Assembly (NCBI GenBank): GCA_024239075.1
Contig: JANBVI010000063.1
Location: forward strand, 62,001 to 126,000
DNA: 64,000 nt
Direction: 5' to 3'
Source: Fischerella sp. CENA71
Lineage (GTDB): Bacteria; Cyanobacteriota; Cyanobacteriia; Cyanobacteriales; Nostocaceae
The notes beneath the pieces are model-generated. The model searched no databases, was not told the DNA's origin, and saw only the letters and a program-made list of their open reading frames with translations. This document shows positions 25,322 through 34,682 of this stretch, piece after piece. Numbering within the stretch: the stretch's first letter is position 1; each line of letters opens with the position of its first letter. The translations under genes were made by a program, and so were the position numbers.

Positions 25322-26974
25322 TTAATGACCATTGACCGTTGAGTGTTTCTCCTTGACTTTGGACTCTGAACTAACTAACATTTGACCATCATTTACCCAG
25401 ATGGCTTGTTGGGGGACGGGAATAGAAATTCCGGCATGATCGAGAGCGATTTTGAGACGGCGGCGAAACTCGCGCGCTACATCCCATTGCTTGAGGGGTT
25501 GAGTTTTGATCCAGACACGAATTAATAAACCGCGATCGCCAAAGTTATCGATTCCCAAAACTTGGGGTGTTTCGACAATTTTGTGTTGCCATTCTGGATC
25601 TTCATCCATTTCTATGGCAACTTTCTTAATTAAATTCAAAGCCTCGTCAATATCAGTTTGGTAGTCAACTGGAATGGTTAAATCAGCACGTGACCAACGA
25701 CTAGAAAGATTGGCGACAATTTTAATTTCACTGTTGGGAATGGTGATTAAGCGCCCTTCTGCATCTCGAACTTGCGTCATCCGCAGATTCAGATTTTCTA
25801 CCAAACCTCCCACAGTTCCCACAGAGATCACATCACCTAAAGCGTATTGGTCTTCTAGGATGATCAAAAAGCCGTTAATTGCATCTTTGATCAAGTTTTG
25901 GGAAGCCAGAGATACAGCGACACCAACTAAACCTGCACCTGCTAGCAAAGGAACGACATCTATACCTAAGGACACCAGGGCAAATAGAATCCCTACACCT
26001 AACCAAACAATGGTGACAATACTTTTTGTGACACCAGAAATCGTAGAAACTCGTAGTTGGAGACGTTCAGAAGTTTCTGGAGTTAGTAAAGCGCTACTAC
26101 TGACAAGAGCAGAAGTGAAACGATCAATGAGGACATAGCTCAGACGCACCGCTACATAAGTGCCAATTGCTACAGCGCCTAGTTTCACAGGAATTTGCAA
26201 ACCCAAAAAAATTCCTAACTGGAGCGATCGCGTGTAGGGAAATAAGCCCAGAATAAACAAACCTCCACCTCCCCAAATCCCTACTTGGGCGATCTGATGC
26301 AGTCGTTTCTGGACTTCTTGGATATGACTTTGTTGCTGTTTATTTAATTGCAGTGTAATTGGTCTAGCTGTTGGTGAAGCGGTAGCAGAAGCTAGCTGTT
26401 GTTGGATTGAGTTCCTTTGTGAGCGGTTTTTCCACTGAGTCAGTCCCCAACTGATAGCAAGGATAGTAAGTCCACATCCAACAGCAATTGCACCCTGACG
26501 GACTAAAAACTCTGGTTCTCGCTCTTGTTTTGCTTGTTGTAATTGTTCTCGTAAGCTATCGGAAATTTGCTTTGCTAATGTTAAAGCATCTACCTGTCGC
26601 AATCTGGCATCTTGGTCAGTAATCGTCATTACCTGTTGGTTGTTGACATAAATTACTGGCAATCCGTTTTCAGTCTTAACCTGCACATCCAAATTGGCAT
26701 CAGGATTTTGAAAGTAATTTTGGCTAATTTGATTAACATTTTGCTGGATATTCTCTAGACGCTCCGTAATGTTCGCCCTTGGTGCGGTGATCTGAAATAA
26801 ACGCCTACCATCCAAATAAACCCAACCTGTAACTGTTCTGTTGTCAGAGTCACTACTCCGCAGATTTGGGGGTTGCAGGTTCGGTATAAAAGGAATCTGC
26901 GCTGTAGCTTGTGGCATTACTCCAACAGTGACGACTATTGAAGAGAAAGCGATCGCTACAAATCGAGAGCGCAA
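25322..26974 (-). CDS. MscS-family mechanosensitive ion channel
   Basis: An inner-membrane channel that opens under membrane tension to release solutes on osmotic downshock. A signal peptide and a periplasmic region of about 130 residues (coiled-coil-like ENIQQNVNQISQNY) precede four or five membrane spans. The pore-lining helix is LLAGAGLVGVAVSLASQNLI and the MscS core continues with DQYALGDVISVGTVGG and the beta domain (LITIPNSEI). Length 550 aa places it with the larger MscS/YnaI-like forms. Confidence 0.92.
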   Translation of the reverse strand: MRSRFVAIAFSSIVVTVGVMPQATAQIPFIPNLQPPNLRSSDSDNRTVTGWVYLDGRRLFQITAPRANITERLENIQQNVNQISQNYFQNPDANLDVQVKTENGLPVIYVNNQQVMTITDQDARLRQVDALTLAKQISDSLREQLQQAKQEREPEFLVRQGAIAVGCGLTILAISWGLTQWKNRSQRNSIQQQLASATASPTARPITLQLNKQQQSHIQEVQKRLHQIAQVGIWGGGGLFILGLFPYTRSLQLGIFLGLQIPVKLGAVAIGTYVAVRLSYVLIDRFTSALVSSSALLTPETSERLQLRVSTISGVTKSIVTIVWLGVGILFALVSLGIDVVPLLAGAGLVGVAVSLASQNLIKDAINGFLIILEDQYALGDVISVGTVGGLVENLNLRMTQVRDAEGRLITIPNSEIKIVANLSSRWSRADLTIPVDYQTDIDEALNLIKKVAIEMDEDPEWQHKIVETPQVLGIDNFGDRGLLIRVWIKTQPLKQWDVAREFRRRLKIALDHAGISIPVPQQAIWVNDGQMLVSSESKVKEKHSTVNGH

Positions 26975-28656
<1,682 letters not shown>

Positions 28657-28727
28657 TCTTTACCGAGAATTTACCAAAAGCCACTAAAGAAAAGCTTAAG
28701 CTATAGCTAGGTTTTCTAAGGCTATTG

Positions 28728-28765
28728 CCTTGGGGTAGGCGCTCCGCCTATCCCTTTTTTTTGTT
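28728..28765 (+). terminator. rho-independent terminator after ahcY
   Basis: GGGTAGGCG-CTC-CGCCTATCCC stem (28734-28756) followed by eight Ts. It lies about 75 nt after the ahcY stop. Confidence 0.75.
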
Positions 28766-28783
28766 TGTTGGTTGGTTGTTGGT

Positions 28784-28924
28784 CAATACGATTTGGATAA
28801 GACAAATCGATTAACATTTAATCCCACCAGAGACGTGCCTTAGCGAAGCCATGCGCTATAGCCCTATTGGCACGTCTCTACATACCCAAATTGTGACGAG
28901 AATATTCTTAACTGAACCGTATTG
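28784..28924. mobile_element. MITE-like element, copy 1 (141 bp)
   Basis: Terminal inverted repeats CAATACGATTTGGATAAGA (left) and the complement of CAATACGGTTCAGTTAAGA (right) enclose an inner palindrome AGAGACGTGCC...GGCACGTCTCT. The same ends and the same inner palindrome are found at 54184-54296. No coding capacity is present. Confidence 0.8.
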
Positions 28925-29102
28925 GGTGGTTGGTGGTTGGTTCTGGCTTGATCACCCAATATTTCGCCAGATATCTTTGATGAATTTCCGGCAATATTTT
29001 AATAATTAGAACGTACCATTAAATACAATCATAAGTCTTCTAGGTTACCAACAATTATTTCATTTCATTTAACCAATCTTAATATTTTCTCAAAAAATTC
29101 GA

Positions 29103-29118
29103 TCCGCCGTCAGGCGGA
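29103..29118. repeat. GC hairpin 50 nt after the TIR-FGE gene
   Basis: TCCGCC-GTCA-GGCGGA, a 6-bp stem with a 4-nt loop, in an AT-rich setting. On the minus strand it is followed by TCGAATTTTTT, so it can be a terminator. A short stem with 4-nt loop downstream of a variable region is also a known feature of retroelement target genes. Confidence 0.5.
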
Positions 29119-29167
29119 AAAGAGAAAAAAACAAGTGTAAAGGGCAAGAGGAATAAAGGATAAAGGG

Positions 29168-29299
29168 CTACTGAAGAGACCTCCCGACAGCACAGACAAC
29201 ACGAAAACCGTTGCGGTAGTAGATGTTGTCGCGCCCCGCCCTAACGTAGTAGGTGCGATACGCAGAACGGCAGTGTACAGGATAGTAGTTCCAGGAACC
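29168..29299 (-). other. candidate DGR variable region and invariant 3' segment
   Basis: From GGTTCCTGG the codons read AAC TAC TAT CCT GTA CAC TGC, CGT TCT GCG TAT CGC ACC, TAC TAC GTT AGG GCG GGG, CGC GAC AAC ATC TAC TAC, CGC AAC GGT TTT. Tyr, His, Thr, Val and Arg fall where templates normally have AAC or AAT, and each differs only at the A positions (one GTA excepted). Codons for Cys, Arg-Ser-Ala and Gly-Phe are kept. The tail 29171-29209 lacks variable-looking sites and would be the IMH-like part. Confidence 0.65.
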
Positions 29300-30529
29300 G
29301 CCCCGCAGCACGGCATATCCTTGTTTTTGAAAAAGATCATCATTATTATCAAACCAAGGAGTACCATCTGTAGGCGCACCTTCATAGTTCTCATGCCAAT
29401 CGTCGAGACACCATTCCCATAGGTTTCCGTGCATATCGTAAAGTCCAAAATAATTGGGCGGAAAGCTTCCTATTGGGGTTGTTTGCTCTCTATAATTTCC
29501 CTTGGAACCATTACCATAAACATAGGTAGCATCATAATTTGCTACCTCATCTGTGATTGTATCGCCAAAGTAAAAAGGAGTCGTCGTACCTGCACGACAT
29601 GCATATTCCCATTCTGCTTCGCTGGGTAGTCGATAATTACGACTTGTTTTTTGGGAAAGTCTAGCACAGAATTCTACTGCATCGTACCAAGAAATATTCT
29701 CTACAGGAAGACGGTCATTACCCATGAAGTAAGACGGTCTTGGTTTTAACTGTCTATTGACTGGAGGACAAGAATTGACAACTCTATCCCATTGTTCTTG
29801 AGTGATGGCATATTTCCCCATAAAGAAGGTTGGGACTGTTACGTGATGTACGGGGCGTTCAGAATCCTTGCTTTCTTTCTCACTCTCATAAGCGCCCATC
29901 AAAAATGTACCACCAGGAATTTCAACCATCTCTAGCTTGACACCAAACCCCAAATCCTCTACAAAATAATTGGCTTGATGCTCGTAAAAATTACTTTTAA
30001 TTATAGATTTTCCAGAAGAATCCCTTTCTACAGATAATTTCACTGTTTGGAAATCAAATGTTTGCAATTTTAAGGAAGGATTTTCTTTTGGTTTATTTAT
30101 ATAATTACTGTTTACGCCTGCTTTTATAAGTGCTGCAATAATATCATCAACAACTTTATCAAGTCCTTTGGAAGTATTGGATGCAAGTTTGCCAGCAATA
30201 ATCGGAGAAAACTTCAAAACTTCCTGATGTGAAACATTACGCCAAATTGGCAGTATGACTTTTCCAAAGTTTATTTCCTTCTGCACAAGCCCTTCTAACT
30301 CAGATTTTGGCCATGACTTGCTCATAAAATTAGGGCTGATGACAATTATTCCAAACCTGGATTCTGAGAGTCCTTTATTAATTGACTCACTTAAGTTGTC
30401 TCCTACTGTCAAAGAAAATTCATCATACCAAACACGATACCCTTTGTTTTGCAATTTCTCAGCTAGTGGTCTAACAAAATCTTTATCTTCACTGGCGTGA
30501 CTTATAAATATGTCATGTTCATAGTCCAT
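29168..30529 (-). CDS. TIR domain - FGE-sulfatase/C-lectin fold protein, probable DGR target
   Basis: Residues 1-140 are a TIR domain (DIFISHASEDKDFVRPLAEKL; GIIVISPNFMSKSWPKSELEGL, with the Glu of SELE at the place of the NADase Glu). After a linker, residues 205-450 are a formylglycine-enzyme-like domain (VEIPGGTFLMGAYESE; RLPSEAEWEYACRAGT; GLYDMHGNLWEWC; LRGGSWN). The first catalytic Cys of true FGE is absent from GGSWNYYP; only one Cys (VHCRSA) remains, so it is likely a binding domain. The last 45 codons match the layout of a diversity-generating-retroelement variable region. No reverse transcriptase is nearby. A role in sensing with TIR signalling is inferred. Confidence 0.88.
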   Translation of the reverse strand: MDYEHDIFISHASEDKDFVRPLAEKLQNKGYRVWYDEFSLTVGDNLSESINKGLSESRFGIIVISPNFMSKSWPKSELEGLVQKEINFGKVILPIWRNVSHQEVLKFSPIIAGKLASNTSKGLDKVVDDIIAALIKAGVNSNYINKPKENPSLKLQTFDFQTVKLSVERDSSGKSIIKSNFYEHQANYFVEDLGFGVKLEMVEIPGGTFLMGAYESEKESKDSERPVHHVTVPTFFMGKYAITQEQWDRVVNSCPPVNRQLKPRPSYFMGNDRLPVENISWYDAVEFCARLSQKTSRNYRLPSEAEWEYACRAGTTTPFYFGDTITDEVANYDATYVYGNGSKGNYREQTTPIGSFPPNYFGLYDMHGNLWEWCLDDWHENYEGAPTDGTPWFDNNDDLFQKQGYAVLRGGSWNYYPVHCRSAYRTYYVRAGRDNIYYRNGFRVVCAVGRSLQ

Positions 30530-30883
30530 AATTACGACTGTTCAGTACGTATATTATGATAAAGAGTTTAAACCAGATTTCTCACAAATCCTGATAAATA
30601 GGGAGCAAAAACTGGCAAAATTAGTTCCGCCACAATTCATGCGGATGCAGCTCGCGAATCAAGGGTGACATTTTTCATCAACGATAAATCAATTATTTTA
30701 AGGTGATTCTAGGACGCGATCAATCGCGTCCTTAACCTTATATATGGATACACAAACAAGCGATCGCATGATCAATTTTGTCTCGAAAAACCAATAAAAT
30801 CGTTGTGAGTAGGAATAATACTCATCATTCGCCAGCAGTGTATCCTTTCAGAAGTGAGGAATCTAAATCAAAATTAGCTGAAT
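30530..30883. other. intergenic stretch with palindrome
   Basis: Between two minus-strand genes. The AT-rich part next to 30530 should hold the TIR-FGE promoter. A perfect palindrome AGGACGCGAT-CA-ATCGCGTCCT lies at 30711-30732, flanked by TAAGGT/ACCTTA that extend the pairing, a dispersed-repeat type hairpin. A HIP1 site lies near 30760. Confidence 0.6.
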
Positions 30884-31759
30884 CTAAGCCGCAGACAAAC
30901 AAAGAGGGGTAGGTTTAGAACCTACCCCCAATTCTTCAGGTATTTTTCTGCCAACTGCTGCTGCTACTGGTTTTAAACTTTCAACTAAATCTGCCATATC
31001 TTCTAAAGACAAAGCTTGACGGGCGTCGGAAACAGATTTTTCTGGTTCTGGGTGACATTCAATAATTAAACCATCTGCACCACAAGCAACAGCAGCTCTA
31101 GCGACGGGTGCTACTAATTCCCGTTTACCGACTGCATGGGAAGGATCTACAATCACGGGTAAGTGGGTGATTTGCTTGAGTGCTGCTACTGCTGCTAAAT
31201 CCAAGACGTTGCGGGTATAGTTATCGAAACTGCGGATACCCCGTTCACACAGCACAACATCTGGGTTGCCGTGGCTTAAAATATATTCGGCTGCCATGAC
31301 AAATTCTTCAATTGTTGCTGCTAAACCACGTTTGAGGAGAATGGGTTTACCTGCTTTTCCTAAAGCTTTGAGTAAATCGAAGTTTTGCATATTGCGGCTA
31401 CCTACTTGTAGCATATCAGCGTGGGTGGCGATCGCTTCGATTTGAGAAATTGACATGACTTCAGTGACAACAGGAAGATTGTAACGCGATCGTACTCCTG
31501 CTAAAATCTTTAATCCCTCTTCTCCCATTCCTTGAAAAGCATAGGGAGAAGTGCGGGGTTTGTAGACACCGCCACGCAATGCTTGAACAGACGCAGTAGA
31601 TAGCTTGTGGGCAACAATCTCCATTTGTTCAGTACTTTCAACCGTGCAAGGCCCCGCAATCACCACTATTTCTTGCCCACCAAAAGCAACTGTTTCGGAA
31701 ATTTTCACAATGCTTTGGTGGTGGGGATGAGGTTTGACGGCTAATTTGGCGTTGATCAT
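30884..31759 (-). CDS. aroF: 3-deoxy-7-phosphoheptulonate synthase (DAHP synthase, type I-beta)
   Basis: First enzyme of the shikimate pathway: joins phosphoenolpyruvate and erythrose 4-phosphate. Core motifs: [50 protein letters not shown], and [16 protein letters not shown]. At 291 aa it lacks the N-terminal regulatory extension of other classes, so control of the pathway must come from elsewhere. The start at 31759 is chosen because AAGGAG lies 9 nt upstream and residues after it match the family; the frame open to 31840 runs through the leader. An aromatic leader peptide and terminator precede it. Confidence 0.95.
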   Translation of the reverse strand: MINAKLAVKPHPHHQSIVKISETVAFGGQEIVVIAGPCTVESTEQMEIVAHKLSTASVQALRGGVYKPRTSPYAFQGMGEEGLKILAGVRSRYNLPVVTEVMSISQIEAIATHADMLQVGSRNMQNFDLLKALGKAGKPILLKRGLAATIEEFVMAAEYILSHGNPDVVLCERGIRSFDNYTRNVLDLAAVAALKQITHLPVIVDPSHAVGKRELVAPVARAAVACGADGLIIECHPEPEKSVSDARQALSLEDMADLVESLKPVAAAVGRKIPEELGVGSKPTPLCLSAA

Positions 31760-31838
31760 CTTCTTGTTCTCCTTAAAAATAGAATAATGATGGTAGTTAA
31801 TAGTTGTTAGTTGTTCTAAAAAAGAAACAACAGAAAAC

Positions 31839-31869
31839 AAAAAACCCGGAACTTAATCAAGGTTCCGGG
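31839..31869 (-). terminator. attenuator terminator in the aroF leader
   Basis: On the minus strand: CCCGGAACC, loop TTGATTAA, GTTCCGGG, then TTTTTT. The left arm can instead pair with AAGTTCCGGG (31899-31908), which is formed by the last codons of the leader peptide gene. It ends 80 nt before the aroF start. Confidence 0.85.
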
Positions 31870-31895
31870 TGCTGGCGTTTCATCGACATGACACT

Positions 31896-31955
31896 TTACC
31901 CGGAACTTATTCTGGGCCAAAAATAAAAGTAAAACCAGCTACCGAAGTAAATCAT
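31896..31955 (-). CDS. aromatic-rich leader peptide of aroF, 19 aa
   Basis: The ORF reads MIYFGSWFYFYFWPRISSG: three Tyr, four Phe and two Trp among 19 residues, eight of them packed in positions 3-13 together with Gly and Ser. A strong ribosome site AAGGAG lies 12 nt before the ATG, identical in context to that of aroF. Its last four sense codons contain AAGTTCCGGG, the alternative partner of the terminator arm, and the stop codon directly follows. This is the layout of a ribosome-controlled attenuator sensing all three aromatic amino acids: stalling on Tyr/Phe/Trp codons would free the antiterminator, whereas reading to the stop would cover it. Confidence 0.85.
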   Translation of the reverse strand: MIYFGSWFYFYFWPRISSG

Positions 31956-31972
31956 GACGATGGAATTCTCCT

Positions 31973-32053
31973 TAAAAAACAAAAACCGCAGAGTTCGCTC
32001 TGCGGTTCACCGGGCGGTTTCCATTAGGAAACTTAATTCACTCCCGGTGAACC
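31973..32053 (-). ncRNA. structured RNA with terminator upstream of the aroF leader
   Basis: On the minus strand: an 11-bp stem GGTTCACCGGG/CCCGGTGAACC encloses a hairpin GTTTCC-TAAT-GGAAAC. The stem runs directly into a perfect 10-bp terminator AACCGCAGAG-CGAA-CTCTGCGGTT followed by TTTTTGTTTTTT. The AACC at the stem end is shared with the terminator arm, so the two compete over 4 nt. It could be the end of a separate small RNA or a first control layer ahead of the leader peptide, whose ribosome site starts right after the T-run. Confidence 0.65.
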
Positions 32054-32629
32054 ACCCTAAACCAATAGTAAAAGTAGAAGTTACTGCTAAACATAACGCG
32101 AGGTGCTTTATTGAAAAAATTTATCTAGACCTATATCCAAGAACAATAACAGACGATGTGAGCATAGTCAATACTTTTCCGGAGAAAGTTAAGAAGGATA
32201 GGAAAATGCAAATATCGAGAGTGAGAGTGAGAATAGAGAAGTATAGAATATCTATTTCTTTAGCTACGTAAGTCAAATGTAGAGAATAAAGTAGCAGACC
32301 CCACAATTCTCAAAAAAACGATAAACTCATTACAAAGCTGGGGTTTCAGACTATACCTTTATGTACATGTCAACCAAATTGTTGTTATACATATCCCTTT
32401 GATAAATTAAGATGGCTGTGTTAGTGTGCCAACATAATTTAACAGGAAGTAGCTATATTAAATGGTGAATAATTAGTAGTTAATGGTTAGTATTTAATAA
32501 TGGGTAAGATTTCAAAGCCTTTCGTTTATACAGTAGCTAGTAAAACAAAATCATTAATACCCAACAACCAACAATTACCAATAACTAACAGTTTTGATTT
32601 ATTTTCGGCTGAATTCTAGTGATTGTATT

Positions 32630-33121
32630 ATGCCTAGCTCCAAAACCAACATTCTAGCCACATCATTTGACTATAAAGGAGTTTATTCATGCCCTGTTTG
32701 TCATGTTGGTAAGATTAGTAATATGCCATTGATGGAAGCAATGTCTTGTGATTTTTGCCATCAGATTTTCACTGTTAATTTAGAACAACAGCAATTAATT
32801 TTACCTTCTAGACAACCTCCTTTAATTTGGCGTTGGAATGGCTTTAACTGGACAGAAGCTCATTTAGAAGGGGTAGAATTTGGTTGGAGTTATGTAGTGG
32901 CAGCAATCGCGTTTATACTGTTGCCGACTGCTTTAATTGGGACAGTTGCTTACATTTTTCCGCCACATCCATATGCTCCTTTATCTTGGGTTCCATACAT
33001 CTGGACAGTATTAACTTTTATCTCACATTTCACAATTATTGTTTGGCTTTTAATTGAAATTTATCAAATTCCAGTTAGGGCATATTTACGAGCTATTCGA
33101 CAACGTTTAATCGGTCGTTAA
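32630..33121 (+). CDS. conserved-looking membrane protein with Cys pair motif
   Basis: 163 aa. An N-terminal zinc-ribbon-like module has two CxxC pairs (YSCPVC and MSCDFC) 23 residues apart. This is followed by two membrane spans (VVAAIAFILLPTALIGTVAY and WTVLTFISHFTIIVWLLIEI) and a basic C-terminus (RAYLRAIRQRLIGR). I know no function. The ATG at 32630 is preferred to a TTG at 32594 because the residues between look random. The 358-bp gap before it (from 32272) is AT-rich and carries only short STRR-like tracts (CCAACAACCAACAATTACC). Confidence 0.7.
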   Translation: MPSSKTNILATSFDYKGVYSCPVCHVGKISNMPLMEAMSCDFCHQIFTVNLEQQQLILPSRQPPLIWRWNGFNWTEAHLEGVEFGWSYVVAAIAFILLPTALIGTVAYIFPPHPYAPLSWVPYIWTVLTFISHFTIIVWLLIEIYQIPVRAYLRAIRQRLIGR

Positions 33122-33163
33122 ATCATAGATTTGTCATTCTCAACAAGGCTTCTGGCTCTTATT

Positions 33164-33192
33164 CTCGTTACCAGGTTCAACCCGGTAACGAG
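33164..33192. repeat. REP-like palindrome
   Basis: CTCGTTACC and GGTAACGAG form 9-bp arms; the inner AGGTTcAACCC continues the pairing with little loop. No T-run follows. It lies between two short + strand genes. Confidence 0.7.
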
Positions 33193-33360
33193 GGCTTGGA
33201 AATTTTCCCTGCCGATACTGTAACTGGTACTTCACCACATTGATTTTGTTCAGATCCCCGACTTCTTTAAAAACTCGGGGATCTATAACCAACTAACAAA
33301 AAAGTGACAGCTTGAGCAATTGTATCGGAAATTACTACTTTCTATTTTCAATAAGTAATA

Positions 33361-33585
33361 TTGCGTAAACATCCAATTGTCGAGCATGTGAAGCAGGTAG
33401 ATCAGCCATTACAAAAAATTTATTATCAAGTTGAGCAGCTAAAACAATTGTTACAATTTTTAGACAATCCTATCAGAGCACAGCAAAAATTTATTGCTAT
33501 AACCGTAGCAAAAGCAACGGAAAAACTGCGAACTTTGGCTGAAATATTCCCAATAGTAGAAACAATAGATAAAGAATTTAGCTGA
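33361..33585 (+). CDS. small helical hypothetical protein upstream of the DnaJ gene
   Basis: Up to 74 aa, all-helical in appearance (QVEQLKQLLQFLDNPIRAQQKF). The longest frame starts at a TTG (33361); a GTG at 33388 is an alternative and there is no in-frame ATG. It lies 49 bp before the DnaJ-pentapeptide gene on the same strand. Support for translation is modest: no strong ribosome site is seen. Confidence 0.45.
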   Translation: MRKHPIVEHVKQVDQPLQKIYYQVEQLKQLLQFLDNPIRAQQKFIAITVAKATEKLRTLAEIFPIVETIDKEFS

Positions 33586-33634
33586 TAGTTGGTTGCATAA
33601 CTCATAATTAAGTTGATTATCACCAATACGTCTT

Positions 33635-34489
33635 ATGAGAGAGCTGGAGCGGTATTATCGGGTATTAGAGTTGGAGCCTGGAGCAACTTTAGAGGAAGTA
33701 AATCAGGCTTACAAAGATTTAGCTTTTATTTGGCACCCCGATCGCATCCCCTTAGATAACCAGCGTCTGAGAGAAAAGGCGCTAAAAAAGTTACAAGAAA
33801 TTAACGAGGCTAGAGAACAATTACGCTCTCTCAAAACTAAGCATCAAGTTCCCCATCATTCTCATCACTACTATCAACCTCGTCAATCTCATCAACCTCG
33901 TCAATCTCGTCAACCTAATCAATCCCATCAATCTCATCAAACCCATCAACCTCATCAATCTCATCAATCTCATCAATCTCATCAATCTCATCAATCTCAT
34001 CAATCTCATCAATCTCATGAACCTAATCAACCCCATCAATCACCACCACCGAAAAAGACAGAAACAAAAACTACGTATACTTCAACAAACCCTCAATCAC
34101 CAAACTATGAACCACCTAAGCAAAACCCAGATTTGAGTGGCCAAGATTTCAGCAGCGCCAATTTAAGCAATAAAGACTTATCTAGCAGAAACATGAGTTA
34201 CGCCAACTTAAGTCGTGCTAATCTCAGTGATACTTTTATGCATAAAGTCATCCTCAGAGGTGCAGATTTATCTGAAGCAAATTTGTTTAGAGCTAACTTA
34301 CTTTTGGCAGATTTGCGAGAAGCCAATCTCCGGAATGCTAACTTGATTGGTGCTGACTTGAGTGGTGCTGATTTGCGGGGTGCTGACTTGACAGGGGCGC
34401 GTGTTCGTTCTGGCGATCGCTTACTTGTAAAATTGATTGGTGCTAACCTCAGTGGTGCGATCATGCCCGATGGCAATATTCACGACTGA
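33635..34489 (+). CDS. DnaJ-domain protein with SHQ tandem repeat and pentapeptide repeats
   Basis: Residues 1-65 are a J domain with the HPD tripeptide (AFIWHPDRIP), which would stimulate an Hsp70 partner. Residues about 70-135 are a His/Gln/Ser low-complexity linker that becomes a perfect tandem of SHQ triplets, encoded by 9-bp repeats. The C-terminal 110 residues are pentapeptide repeats A(D/N)Lxx (SSANLSNKDLSSRNMSYANL; LIGADLSGADLRGADLTGA), which fold as a right-handed quadrilateral helix. J-domain/pentapeptide fusions occur in cyanobacteria; the client is unknown. Confidence 0.88.
   Translation: MRELERYYRVLELEPGATLEEVNQAYKDLAFIWHPDRIPLDNQRLREKALKKLQEINEAREQLRSLKTKHQVPHHSHHYYQPRQSHQPRQSRQPNQSHQSHQTHQPHQSHQSHQSHQSHQSHQSHQSHEPNQPHQSPPPKKTETKTTYTSTNPQSPNYEPPKQNPDLSGQDFSSANLSNKDLSSRNMSYANLSRANLSDTFMHKVILRGADLSEANLFRANLLLADLREANLRNANLIGADLSGADLRGADLTGARVRSGDRLLVKLIGANLSGAIMPDGNIHD
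33943..34020 (+). repeat. 9-bp coding microsatellite (CAATCTCAT)
   Basis: About eight near-identical 9-bp units encode SHQ. The length is a multiple of three, so unit gain or loss changes linker length without breaking the frame. Antisense frames across it produce a false MRL-repeat ORF. Confidence 0.9.
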
Positions 34490-34597
34490 TATATAGTTAA
34501 TTGTTGGTTGTTGATTGTTAGTTTTAAAGGCTAATGGCTAAACAAGCCTAAAATCCCAAGCAATAACCAATGACAAATGACAAATGACGACCCCAAC

Positions 34598-34653
34598 TCG
34601 TAGAGACGAGCCAATAGCGCTGTCGCGCATGGCTTCGTTAAGGCGCGTCTCTA
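34598..34653. repeat. AGAGACG palindromic block, inverted relative to 28784 element core
   Basis: GTAGAGACGAGCCAATAGCG...GGCGCGTCTCTAA. Read on the minus strand it matches the core of the element at 28784-28924, including the stretch CGAAGCCATGCGC and CTATTGGC. The long MITE terminal repeats are missing here. It creates a false extension of the next ORF. Confidence 0.75.
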
Positions 34654-34682
34654 AATTTCTGCCGACTTACTCTAATAAAAAT

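Noticed and set aside
29000-32000. A local DGR template or reverse transcriptase near the TIR-FGE gene
   Set aside because: No AAC-rich near copy of the variable region and no reverse transcriptase motif (YxDD) was found in any gene of the window.
31954-32271. A 105-aa + strand ORF
   Set aside because: It lies antisense to the aroF leader and structured RNA, has no family resemblance, and its codons are explained by the hairpins.
33821-34039. Minus-strand ORF of MRL repeats
   Set aside because: Antisense of the SHQ microsatellite.
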